A stretch of DNA of 64,000 bases from Chiayiivirga sp. (GTDB lineage: Bacteria > Pseudomonadota > Gammaproteobacteria > Xanthomonadales > Xanthomonadaceae), in assembly GCA_022647565.1 (NCBI GenBank), contig JALCLA010000003.1, positions 496,001-560,000 on the forward strand, given 5' to 3'. The notes under the pieces were generated by a model that was not told the origin of the DNA, did not search any database, and saw only the letters and a program-made list of their open reading frames with translations. Below are positions 13,494 through 22,189 of this stretch, piece by piece. The position numbers and the translations under genes were made by a program. Position 1 is the stretch's first letter, and each line of letters begins with the position of its first letter.

Positions 13494-14285
13494 TCACCGC
13501 GAGTCGGGTGCCGCGAGGCAGGCTTCCAGCAGGCGACGGATCAGGCCCTGGGTCGGGGCCGCTAGCGCCCCGTCGTAGGCGAAGCTGTCTTCGTCCATGT
13601 AGTTGCATTGCGCCAGCTCCAGCTGCACCGCATCGATGCCCTCCTGCGGCCGTCCGAAGTGGCGGGTGATGTAGCCGCCCTTGAAGCGTCCATTGGCGAC
13701 CCAGGAATACTCGCGCTGCGCGGCAAGAACCGATTCCAAAGCCTGCTGCAAGGCCGGCGAGCAAGTCGCCCCGTTTGCGGTACCGAGGTTGAAATCAGGC
13801 AAGCGGCCGTCGAACAGATAAGGCACGACGCTGCGGATCGAGTGGCCTTCCCAGAGCACGGCGCGGCCATGCTCGGCACGCAGCCGTTGCAGCTCGGCAG
13901 CCACGGCCTCGTGGTAGGGCCGCCAGTAGCGATCGACGCGCTGCGCGATCTCGTCGGGCGTCGGTGCCTCGCCGTCGAGATACACCGGCTGGCCATTGAA
14001 CTGGACGCTGGGGCAAAGCCCGGTAGTGTTCTGCCCGGGGTAGAGCGAGAGATCGTCCGGCGGCCGGTTGAGGTCCACCAGGTAGCGCGAATAGTGCGGA
14101 CGCAGGATCGACGCACCCAGTTCGCGCGCGAAATCGTACAGGCGACCGACATGCCAGTCGGTGTCGGGCAGGCGTCGCGCGTCCGGCGTGAGCCTGGCCA
14201 CCACCTCGGCAGGCAGGTGTTCGCCATCGTGCGGCAGGCTGATCAGCAGCGGCGCGGAGCCGCGATGCAGGCGAAATATTTCCAT
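13494..14285 (-). CDS. hutG: N-formylglutamate deformylase (HutG-type)
   Basis: Zinc amidohydrolase releasing formate from N-formyl-L-glutamate, last step of one histidine degradation route. 263 residues; family marks are LLISLPHDGEHLP near residue 13, LPDTDWHVGRLYDF near 38, DLNRPPDDLSLYPGQNTTGLCP near 72, WEGHSIRSVVP near 143 and RFKGGYITRHFG near 198. No other hut gene is adjacent; it sits upstream-to-downstream with a dadA-like and an M20 gene, a loose amino-acid catabolic group. The broader FGase family is the fallback call. Confidence 0.85.
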   Translation of the reverse strand: MEIFRLHRGSAPLLISLPHDGEHLPAEVVARLTPDARRLPDTDWHVGRLYDFARELGASILRPHYSRYLVDLNRPPDDLSLYPGQNTTGLCPSVQFNGQPVYLDGEAPTPDEIAQRVDRYWRPYHEAVAAELQRLRAEHGRAVLWEGHSIRSVVPYLFDGRLPDFNLGTANGATCSPALQQALESVLAAQREYSWVANGRFKGGYITRHFGRPQEGIDAVQLELAQCNYMDEDSFAYDGALAAPTQGLIRRLLEACLAAPDSR

Positions 14286-14299
14286 GCGGGAAGTCTACG

Positions 14300-15559
14300 T
14301 CAGGCACCGAAGCGCCGTGGCGAATACGCCGCCGGATCGAGACAAGGCTCGCGTTCGCAGATCAGGTCGGCAACCAGTCGCCCGGTGATCGCCGACATGC
14401 TCACGCCCATCATGCCGTGGCCGGTGGCGAGCATCAGGTTGGAGGCGCGCGCTGCGTGTCCGATGATCGGCAGGTCGTCCCAGGTCATTGGTCGCCAGCC
14501 AAACCATTCCTCGGGCACGCCGGGACCGGTGGGCTCGCGCAAATACTCGGCGGCACCGCGGGCCAGGGCCTCCAGACGGATGCGATTGAGCGACGAATCG
14601 TAGCCGGAGAATTCCATGGTGCTGCCGAGGCGAAAGCCGTCGCCCCAGGTCGTCACGCACACGCTGCGCTCGCGCAGCACCAGCGGCCGGCGCGGCACGA
14701 GGCCGGGGCGTGCATAGGTGATCGAATAGCCCTTGCCGGGCTGGATCGGCAACTCCAGGCCCAACTCACGCGCGACGCGCGGCGACCACGCGCCGCAGGC
14801 AAAGACGACCTGCGCGGGCCGGAGATCTCCCGATTCGGTGCGCACCGCGTCGATTCGACCATCACGCGCGCGGGAAAACCCGGTGGCCGCGCAATGCTCG
14901 ACGATCTCGCCGCCGCGTTCGCGCACCCGCCGCCCCAATTCCGCCACGAGTCGATCCGGGCGCAGCACCGCGTCGCCGGGAAACGACAGGCCTCCCGCCA
15001 TGCCATCACGCAAGGCCGGCTCTTCCGCCTGCAGCCGATGGGCATCGAAGGCCTCGGCCTCGACCCCGACCTCGCGCAGGTCCTGGATCAGCGCGTGCGC
15101 CGCATCGAGACTGCGCGGATCGCGGTACACATACAGGTGCCCCGAGGCCTCGAAGCCGCAATCGATCATTTCGTCGCGGATGTTCACCTCGAGCAGCGCA
15201 CGCGACGCTTTCAGCAAGGCAGACTTCGGCCGCATCGCCGAGCGATGGGTGCGTGCGTTGCAGCGCGCCGCGAAGTGCAACAGCCAGCGCGCCAGGGCCG
15301 GGTCCAGGCGCGGCTTGACGTACAGCGGCGCATCCGGCCGCGCCATCCACTTCAGCGCCTTGGCGATCATGCCCGGAGCCGCCAAGGGCGTGGAATGGCT
15401 GGGCGTGATGGTGCCGCAATTGCCGTGCGACGCACCACCACCGATGCGCCCGGCATCGATCACGCGCACGCCGCGACCGGCCTTGAGCAATTCCAGGGCA
15501 CAGCTCAGGCCGATCACTCCGGCACCGAGCACCACGATGTCGTCGCTTGCCGCGTTCAT
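14300..15559 (-). CDS. dadA: DadA-type FAD D-amino-acid dehydrogenase
   Basis: 419-residue FAD oxidoreductase with dinucleotide-binding VVLGAGVIGLSCALELLKAG at the N-terminus, DAO-family segments FACGAWSPRVARELGL (about 253) and MTWDDLPIIGHA (about 361), and a C-terminal LMLATGHGMMGVSMSAITG. Closest overall to D-amino-acid or D-hydroxyproline dehydrogenases that donate electrons to the respiratory chain; the substrate cannot be decided from sequence. Only 14 bases from hutG, so likely co-transcribed. Confidence 0.8.
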   Translation of the reverse strand: MNAASDDIVVLGAGVIGLSCALELLKAGRGVRVIDAGRIGGGASHGNCGTITPSHSTPLAAPGMIAKALKWMARPDAPLYVKPRLDPALARWLLHFAARCNARTHRSAMRPKSALLKASRALLEVNIRDEMIDCGFEASGHLYVYRDPRSLDAAHALIQDLREVGVEAEAFDAHRLQAEEPALRDGMAGGLSFPGDAVLRPDRLVAELGRRVRERGGEIVEHCAATGFSRARDGRIDAVRTESGDLRPAQVVFACGAWSPRVARELGLELPIQPGKGYSITYARPGLVPRRPLVLRERSVCVTTWGDGFRLGSTMEFSGYDSSLNRIRLEALARGAAEYLREPTGPGVPEEWFGWRPMTWDDLPIIGHAARASNLMLATGHGMMGVSMSAITGRLVADLICEREPCLDPAAYSPRRFGA

Positions 15560-15606
15560 GCGCGAATTCTACGGAGCCAGGCGCAGTCCGTGGGTGGTTC
15601 GCACCG

Positions 15607-16890
15607 CTATTCGGCCGCCGACCCCATGGCCTTCAGTGCCACCGCGACCATCGCGCGGCGCCCCACCACGAGCGCGCTCTCGTCGAGGTAGAAATGCGGC
15701 GAGTGGTTCGCTGGCGCTGCGGCCGGATCCTGATCGGCTGGCGTGGCACCCACGAAGAAGTAGAACCCCGGCACCCGGTTGGCAAACTGGCTGAAGTCTT
15801 CGGCAATGGTGTAACGCGGCACCTCGATCGTGTGCTCCGCGCCCATGGCCTGCTGCAGGGCCGGCAGCAGGCGTCGATACAGCGCCGGGTCGTTGTGGGT
15901 CGCGGGTGCGTTGTTTGCAACCACGAGTTCCGCCGTGGCGTCGCTCGCGGCGGCGAAGTGTTCGGCGGTGCGACGCAGGCGCGCGATCACATCCTCGCGC
16001 ACCGGGGCATCGAAGGTGCGCAACGTGCCCACCATCCGCGCCTCGTCGGGAATGATGTTGAAGCGAACGCCACCCTTGATCATGCCGGCAGTGAGTACCA
16101 CCGGCGAGTTCACCGTATCGACCTGGCGTGCGGTGATGTTCTGCGCCCCGAGCAGGATCTGCGCCGCCACGACCAAGGGATCGACACCGGCCCAGGGCCG
16201 CGAACCATGGGTCTGGCGCCCGCGCACGGTGATCGCCCATTCGTCGGCACTGGCGAGGATCGAACCGCTGCGCACGCCGACCTCGCCCGCGCGCAATGCC
16301 GACCACACGTGCAGGCCGAGTACGGCGCTGGGCTGGAAGTGGTCGAACACGCCTTCGTCCAGCATGCGTTTTGCGCCGACCACTTCGCCGATCTCCGGCG
16401 GGCCCTCCTCGGCCGGCTGGAACACGAACATCACTTCGCCGCTGAGCGACTCGCGTCGCGCCGCCAGTTCTTCCGCCACGCCCATCAGGATCGCCACGTG
16501 CGCATCATGACCACAGGCGTGCATGACGCCCACCGCCTCGCCGCGATAGGCGGTCGTCACCTTCGAGGCGAAGGGCAGATCAACCGCTTCGGTAACCGGA
16601 AGCGCATCCATGTCGGCCCGGATCGCGATGCGCGGTCCGGGCTTCCCGCCGCGCAGGACGCCGCTGACGCCGGTCACGCCGATGCCGGTGCGCACTTCCA
16701 TGCCGAGTCCGCGCAAGTGCTCGGCCACCCTGGCCGCCGTGCGGGTTTCCTGGTTGCCAAGCTCGGGATGCTGGTGGAAATCACGCCGCCAGGCGATGAC
16801 CCTGGCGTCGATTTCATCGGCATGCGCCGGACTCGTGGCGAAACCGGCGGCCACCGCCACCAGCAGGACGAAGCACTCGGTCAGACGCAT
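15607..16890 (-). CDS. Secreted M20 amidohydrolase
   Basis: 427 residues with a signal peptide ending near AHADE (residues 1-25). Peptidase family M20D/hippurate-hydrolase type: WRRDFHQHPELGNQE near 34, IAIRADMDALPV near 88, MHACGHDAHVAILMG near 122 with metal-binding Cys/His, FVFQPAEEG near 155 and HSPHFYLDESAL near 398. Predicted to hydrolyse N-acyl amino acids or related amides in the periplasm. It precedes the dadA/hutG genes on the same strand with short gaps. Confidence 0.87.
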   Translation of the reverse strand: MRLTECFVLLVAVAAGFATSPAHADEIDARVIAWRRDFHQHPELGNQETRTAARVAEHLRGLGMEVRTGIGVTGVSGVLRGGKPGPRIAIRADMDALPVTEAVDLPFASKVTTAYRGEAVGVMHACGHDAHVAILMGVAEELAARRESLSGEVMFVFQPAEEGPPEIGEVVGAKRMLDEGVFDHFQPSAVLGLHVWSALRAGEVGVRSGSILASADEWAITVRGRQTHGSRPWAGVDPLVVAAQILLGAQNITARQVDTVNSPVVLTAGMIKGGVRFNIIPDEARMVGTLRTFDAPVREDVIARLRRTAEHFAAASDATAELVVANNAPATHNDPALYRRLLPALQQAMGAEHTIEVPRYTIAEDFSQFANRVPGFYFFVGATPADQDPAAAPANHSPHFYLDESALVVGRRAMVAVALKAMGSAAE

Positions 16891-16944
16891 GGGAGGCAGT
16901 TCCGGGTAGCGATGCGCGATGCTATCAGCGCAGGGCTTTCCCGC

Positions 16945-17616
16945 TCACTCCTGCGAGCGCGGGGTCGCGGACTTCGGCGTCGGACTGAAATCGGCAATGC
17001 GCCACAGATACAGACTGGCGCAGGTGCGATACGGCCCCCACGCTTCGCCGCGGGCCGCGAGTTCCCGGGGCGTGGGCATTTCGTCGAGCCTGTCGATGCG
17101 TTGCATGCCCTTGCGCACCCCGAGGTCGTCGATGGGAAGCTGGTCGGGGCGCCCGAGTCGGAACATCAGCATCATCTGCACCGTCCAGCGCCCGATCCCG
17201 CGCACCGCCGTCAGGGCTTCGATGATGGCCTCGTCGGGCATCGTCGCCATCTGCCGCAGCGTGGGAATCTCGCCGCGGCGCTCGTGCGCGGCCAGGTCGC
17301 GCAACGCGAGCGCCTTGTTGCCCGACACACCACAGGCACGCAGGGCTGGGTCGTCGACCCGGTCGAGAGCCGAGGCGTGCAGCTTCCTCGTTCCGGCAGC
17401 GAGTTCGACCCGTCCCACGATCGTGGCCGCTGCCTTGCCCGCGAGCTGCTGATACAGGATGGCGCGCGCCAGGGCGTCCACCACATCGAAGGGCCGACGC
17501 CAGCGCGGGTCGGCGTCGATCACGCCGACCTTGCGCATCCAGCTTCCGAGTTTGCGGTCGCGCCGCGCCAGGTGCGCGGCGGCCGCTTCCATGTCGTGAC
17601 CGCGTGCGATCCGCAT
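16945..17616 (-). CDS. HhH-GPD DNA-3-methyladenine glycosylase II
   Basis: Base-excision repair glycosylase removing alkylated bases. 223 residues; the helix-hairpin-helix VRGIGRWTVQMMLMF at about 146-160 is followed by the conserved Asp of LPIDDLGVRKGMQ. ILYQQLAGKAAATI near 54 is typical of the AlkA/Mag branch. The ATG at 17616 abuts the stop of the acylase gene (TGAATG); an internal ATG at 17592 (MEAAAAHL) is also possible. Shorter than E. coli AlkA because it lacks the N-terminal beta domain. Confidence 0.87.
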   Translation of the reverse strand: MRIARGHDMEAAAAHLARRDRKLGSWMRKVGVIDADPRWRRPFDVVDALARAILYQQLAGKAAATIVGRVELAAGTRKLHASALDRVDDPALRACGVSGNKALALRDLAAHERRGEIPTLRQMATMPDEAIIEALTAVRGIGRWTVQMMLMFRLGRPDQLPIDDLGVRKGMQRIDRLDEMPTPRELAARGEAWGPYRTCASLYLWRIADFSPTPKSATPRSQE

Positions 17617-20469
17617 TCAGCGAGGCGCGAACTCGATGCGCGCCACCTGCGTCGCCTGCGAGACTGCAGGATCGGTCACCAGGGGCTTGTACCCGTTCAC
17701 CAGCCAGCGCGGCAACTGACTGATGTAGCCCGGACCGCCGATCTTGCCGTCCTGTCCGCCCGGCATGATATTGAGCATCGTCGGGGTATCGGTCATCTCG
17801 CCGATGAAGCGGCGCACCGGTCCCGCTCCGAACATGAAGCCATTGAGCGTGTTGGCACGCACGTTGTGGCTGGAGGCGTCGACCGCATCGAAGCCGCCCT
17901 GGCGCGCCAGCCCCGGCAGGTTCGCGGCAAGGTTGGTCAGGGGATACGGGTTGTTGCCCGGAATGCTGAGCTGCGCGCCCAGCGGATGGTCGAACACGAT
18001 GCGATGCAGCTTGCCCCAGCGGTAGTCGAGCACATTGGTGGACTGCGCAAAGGCGGGCGCGAAGTCGGCGCTGGCGAGGCGCGCCAGGGCCTCGTTGAGG
18101 CTGGTGAGCAGCACGCAATCACGTCGGTTGGCGGGCGTCTCGGCACTTGAACCTGCAGGCACCTTGGTGAAGAAATCCAGGCCCGATGCGCCCACGCCAC
18201 TGCGCGCGCCGAAGCGGTCGAGCAGGTTCTTGAAGCCGACATAAGCTTCAGTGCCGCCGGGAAGCTGGCTGCCCAGTCCCTTTGCCGCCAGAGTCGCATC
18301 GACCGTGTTCCGGATCGCCTGTCCTCGCCACATCGCGAAGATCGTGGCCGCGGCGGAGTTCCTGATCTCGGCATCGGTGGGCGGGGCCCGGGTGAAATCG
18401 AACGCGTCGAAACCCTCCGGGATGCCGGTGGGAGTCGAATAGTCCCAGTCCTTGAGCAGGCCGATGGCATCGGCGAGCGGGCTGAGGCCGGGCACGGCAT
18501 TGTTCGCCAGTTGTCCGGCGCAGGTGCCGTTGCGCGGCAGCGTGGCACGACCGTTGTCCCACGCCTGCAACAGGTACGGAAGCACCAGTTCCGCGTCCAT
18601 GAGCTGGTTGTTCGCCTGCAGCTTCTGCATGTCGGCAACGGTGACGCCGCCGCGATCGACCAGCTTCTGCATCTCGCGATCGATGCGTCCCATGCGATAC
18701 GCCGCAAACCCGGGCGCGTAGTACAGCAGGCCGCCACCGCGCCGCGCCTGATTCAGTGCGTTGTTGTCCAGCGTGGTGCCGACCGGGTCGTTGTTGGCGT
18801 TGGCGATGTAGCCCTGTGCCGGATTGATCGTGAACGGCATCTCGGTGGGGCCGAGGATCTCGTAGGGCAGCGCCTGGGCCGGATAACGATTGGTGGCCGG
18901 CAGCCACTCGTTGCCGCCCGTGCCATTGCGAATGAAGAACGGCGGCGCGCCGGTGACCGTGTTGCGCTGCAGATCCTCTCGGATCGGAATCTCGGCGCTG
19001 ACGAAATAGGCGAAGTTGCCGAGCTTGTCGACGTAGGCGAAGTTCTGGGACCCCACGTCAAAGCTCTGCACCGCGCTGCGGAATTCGTCGAGGTTCTGGG
19101 CCCGATTGATCTTGCGGAAGGCTTCCAGCTCGAAGGTCGGGCCCCAGCCCGTGTAGGCGATGGACAAGCCCTGAGTTCCGTCGATGTCCACCACCGGGCC
19201 GTTGTTGCGGCGCGGGATGATGACGCTGATGGCGCCATTGGTGTAACCGATCGAATTCTCGCGCGTGACGTTGTCGGTGACCTGGTCACCGACCTTGTTG
19301 ACGAAGTAGCTCTGGAACACCCACAGCACCGGCTCGGTAGTTCCGTTGTAGATGGTGTGGGTGGGAAGGCCGTAGGTGTTGAGCACGAACTGTTCGACGT
19401 AGGCATCAGTGACGTCGAGCGAGTTGGTGGTCAGGCCCCAGCAGAAACTCGTGGTGCAACCGAGCAACGGCCAGGGCGTTCCGGGCGCGATCGAACCGAC
19501 CGTGTTCATCGGCTGCGGATAGCGCGGGTCGTTCGAGATCACGTGGCCTTCGTGGAACAGCATCGGTGTGTCGAGCGACAGGTGTGGATCGTTCGCCAGG
19601 ATCGGCCGGCCCGAGGCGGTCTTGCTCGGCCCGACCATCCACCAGTTGCTGCCGGCGCGGTTTTCGCGCCGCTTCAGGTGCGGTGCAATCACCGGGTTGT
19701 CGCTGATGCGATCGAGATAGCGTTGTGCGAACTTGAGCGTCGTGTCGGTGAGCATCGGCGCGAGCGCGGCATCATCATCGGTCTTGGCGACGGCATTGCC
19801 GAGGAAGCCGGGGATCGAGATGCGGTTGTCGGGCGGCGCGATGCGGTGCGTGTCTTCCAGGAACAAGGCGGTGCCATTGAAGCCACCGGCGGTACCTGCC
19901 GCCTGATAGGCGCCAAGCTTTAGGGTGTAATCGATCTCGAGGTCGAAGGAGAGCTGGAATGCCAGCAACTTGCCGATCGAAAGCGAATCCACCGGCGACC
20001 AGCGATCCGCCGAACTCAGTTCCAGCGCCTGGTGTTCGAGCGGCACCGGGTTGGTCGCGAGCCAGGCGTTGACGCCATCGGCATAGGCCTTGAGTTGCGC
20101 GCTCGCTTCCGCCGGCAGCTTGGCCCAGGTGGCCCAGGCGGCACGACGCAGGCCGAGGGTACGGATCTCGACATCCTGTGCCAGCACGCTAGCACCAACC
20201 AGTTCGGCCAGGGTGCCGCTGGCCGTGCGGCGCAGCAGGTCCATCTGGAAGAAGCGATCACGCGCGTGCGCATAGCCCATCAGCCACGCTGCATCCTCAT
20301 CCGTGGCCGCGATCGCGGTGGGCACGCCTTCGGCATCGTAGGACAGGCTGCCCGGAGCCTTGAGGCCAGGAGCCGGGATGGCTTGCGCGAGCGTGTCGCC
20401 CGACGCGGCAAGGCCGAGGACCACGGCCACGGAAATCGCCAGGGCGGAACGTGTGAATCGCATCGTCAT
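17617..20469 (-). CDS. Penicillin acylase family (S45) Ntn-hydrolase
   Basis: 950-residue secreted or periplasmic N-acyl hydrolase precursor. A signal peptide spans about residues 1-29. The family processes itself at Gly-Ser to expose the nucleophile; here AGSNWWMVG places Ser274 in that role, followed by SGRPILANDPHL. The N-terminal GYAHARDRFFQMDLLRR is the typical alpha-chain motif. Possible substrates are acyl-homoserine lactones, aculeacin-like lipopeptides or beta-lactams; these cannot be separated by sequence. A GGGGAGGG Shine-Dalgarno precedes the ATG. Confidence 0.9.
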   Translation of the reverse strand: MTMRFTRSALAISVAVVLGLAASGDTLAQAIPAPGLKAPGSLSYDAEGVPTAIAATDEDAAWLMGYAHARDRFFQMDLLRRTASGTLAELVGASVLAQDVEIRTLGLRRAAWATWAKLPAEASAQLKAYADGVNAWLATNPVPLEHQALELSSADRWSPVDSLSIGKLLAFQLSFDLEIDYTLKLGAYQAAGTAGGFNGTALFLEDTHRIAPPDNRISIPGFLGNAVAKTDDDAALAPMLTDTTLKFAQRYLDRISDNPVIAPHLKRRENRAGSNWWMVGPSKTASGRPILANDPHLSLDTPMLFHEGHVISNDPRYPQPMNTVGSIAPGTPWPLLGCTTSFCWGLTTNSLDVTDAYVEQFVLNTYGLPTHTIYNGTTEPVLWVFQSYFVNKVGDQVTDNVTRENSIGYTNGAISVIIPRRNNGPVVDIDGTQGLSIAYTGWGPTFELEAFRKINRAQNLDEFRSAVQSFDVGSQNFAYVDKLGNFAYFVSAEIPIREDLQRNTVTGAPPFFIRNGTGGNEWLPATNRYPAQALPYEILGPTEMPFTINPAQGYIANANNDPVGTTLDNNALNQARRGGGLLYYAPGFAAYRMGRIDREMQKLVDRGGVTVADMQKLQANNQLMDAELVLPYLLQAWDNGRATLPRNGTCAGQLANNAVPGLSPLADAIGLLKDWDYSTPTGIPEGFDAFDFTRAPPTDAEIRNSAAATIFAMWRGQAIRNTVDATLAAKGLGSQLPGGTEAYVGFKNLLDRFGARSGVGASGLDFFTKVPAGSSAETPANRRDCVLLTSLNEALARLASADFAPAFAQSTNVLDYRWGKLHRIVFDHPLGAQLSIPGNNPYPLTNLAANLPGLARQGGFDAVDASSHNVRANTLNGFMFGAGPVRRFIGEMTDTPTMLNIMPGGQDGKIGGPGYISQLPRWLVNGYKPLVTDPAVSQATQVARIEFAPR

Positions 20470-20586
20470 GACCTACCCTCCCCAAGGTGAAGGTCGATTA
20501 TGCGAGTGCGGGCGTCGGAACTGGTAGCCCCCTTGCGAGGGGCGCGGCAATTGCGCGGATTTTGCGACGAAGCGTTGCGCGCCGGC

Positions 20587-20943
20587 TCAGCGCCGCAGCG
20601 CCGCCACGGCCTGCAGCAGCCATCCTGCGATCAGCAGCAGGCCTCCCACTGGTGCCAGGCGGGTGGAGAAACCCGCCAGCACCGCACCGATCACGCTGCC
20701 ACAGAACAGCACCATGCCCGCGAGCCAGCAGCCAAGCGCCGCGCGTTCGAGGCGCGTGGACTGCCTTGCCGCCAGCAACGTGAGCGTGAGCCCGTGCAGG
20801 AACAGGTAGAGCAAGGCCGGCTCGATCCGCGTTCTCGCCGCCACATCGAGGCCATGCGCCGCATAGGCCCCGAGGGCCACCGCAAGCGCGCATCCCAGCG
20901 CCCCGGTGGCCTCCCACGTCCGCACCGCTGCGCGCGCGCCCAT
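20587..20943 (-). CDS. DUF423 membrane protein
   Basis: 118-residue protein with four predicted membrane helices and the DUF423/YgdD pattern (GALGCALAVALGAYAAHGL near the N-terminus; LFCGSVIGAVL and PVGGLLLIAGWLLQAVAAL near the end). Start chosen at MGARAAV, one base after the upstream DUF4340 stop, giving likely coupling. Function of the family is not established. Confidence 0.82.
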   Translation of the reverse strand: MGARAAVRTWEATGALGCALAVALGAYAAHGLDVAARTRIEPALLYLFLHGLTLTLLAARQSTRLERAALGCWLAGMVLFCGSVIGAVLAGFSTRLAPVGGLLLIAGWLLQAVAALRR

Positions 20944-20944
20944 G

Positions 20945-22189
20945 TCAGGCCTTGGGCTTGAGGTAGCTTTCAAGCGCCTTGTGCAGGTTGTCGGCCTTGA
21001 ACGCGGGCAGGACGAAGGTCTTGCCCTTGAAGCGCGCGTTCAAGGAGTCCACTTCGGCACGCAGGGCCGCGAGACGCTGGTCGCGATCCTTGGCGGGATC
21101 CGTGACCGCCAGCGGCGCGGCTTGCTCCTTGGTCGCTACATCGGGGCTGTCGCCAGCGCTTGAAGCGGGCGCGCCGTCCCGACCGGGGCCTGACGCGCCG
21201 GACGCGGGCACAGATGCAGGATCCGCAGCGGTCGCGGTCTTCAATGCCTCATGCTCGCGCACGGCCTTGGCCTGCGCCTGTTCCACGAAGCGTGCGGCCA
21301 CGGCCTCGTCCAGCGTGGCGGCAAACTGGTTCCTGGCCTGCTCGCCGTCTTTCCACGCGCTCACCGTGATGCCGATGCCGTCTTCGGTGGCGAAAGTCGC
21401 GTGGACCGCGCCGCTCGCAGGCTCCTCATGACCCGCAGCATCGAGTACGTCGTCGAAGCGCAAACCGGCAAGGAATCCCGCCGTTGCATCGGCCACGTAC
21501 TCGCTCGCAAGTTCGCGCCCCTTGGGCAGGTTCGCCAGGGAGAAATCGCCCGATCCGCCCGCCGCCGCGCGCACGATCGCGATTTTCGGACCAGCGGGTG
21601 GAACAACTTCCACCTGGGTCACGCGTCCTGCCGCGATGTCCACCAACTCGCGGCGCAGCCAGTTCGCCGTGGACTTCTCCACGGCCAGGTCGGTATCGGT
21701 CTGCCAGCTCTGCGCATCACCGGCGTAGCGCATGTAGCTGCCGCTGCCACGCACCACGTTGCGCCCCACGATCAGCTTCACCGGCTGCGCCAGACCGTCG
21801 ATCTCCAGTTGCACGCCGCCGGCCGTGGCGGCATCGACCGACTCCACCCCGAGCTTTTCGTACAAGGCCGGCGAGCTGGTCTTGGCTTCCACGCGTTTGG
21901 CTTGGGCCAGCTTGAGCAAGTAGGTGCGCAAGGCGTCCACGTCGGCGGGCCAGTCGCCACGCTCGGCAACGGTCCAGCCACTTTCGCCGCGACGGATCGT
22001 TGCCTGCAGGGCATCGCCGGCCGTCCGGATGCGCACTTCGGTAATGGCGTTGATTCCGGCCTCTAGGCCCGGCACCACCGCCTGCATCAGCGGCGGTTCG
22101 TCCGATCGACGCGTCTGGCTCGACCACAAGCCAGCCATCAGCGCGAGGGCCGCGACGCCCCCCAGCACGAACACACGATGTCTGGTCAT
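20945..22189 (-). CDS. DUF4340 protein of Gld-type ABC operon
   Basis: 414 residues: signal anchor at about 5-22, then a DUF4340 domain (ITEVRIRTAGDALQATIRRGESGWTV near 49) of the kind found beside GldG-like proteins. An Ala/Pro/Ser-rich linker (about 310-350) leads to a C-terminal helix ending in LHKALESYLKPKA. It overlaps the gene before it by 4 nt (ATGA). Likely a periplasmic partner of the ABC transporter encoded upstream; biochemical role unknown. Confidence 0.8.
   Translation of the reverse strand: MTRHRVFVLGGVAALALMAGLWSSQTRRSDEPPLMQAVVPGLEAGINAITEVRIRTAGDALQATIRRGESGWTVAERGDWPADVDALRTYLLKLAQAKRVEAKTSSPALYEKLGVESVDAATAGGVQLEIDGLAQPVKLIVGRNVVRGSGSYMRYAGDAQSWQTDTDLAVEKSTANWLRRELVDIAAGRVTQVEVVPPAGPKIAIVRAAAGGSGDFSLANLPKGRELASEYVADATAGFLAGLRFDDVLDAAGHEEPASGAVHATFATEDGIGITVSAWKDGEQARNQFAATLDEAVAARFVEQAQAKAVREHEALKTATAADPASVPASGASGPGRDGAPASSAGDSPDVATKEQAAPLAVTDPAKDRDQRLAALRAEVDSLNARFKGKTFVLPAFKADNLHKALESYLKPKA

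Noticed and set aside
15547..18150. 867-codon open frame antisense to M20, alkA-like and acylase genes
   Set aside because: Composition mirrors the complementary coding strand, and no recognisable domain is present.
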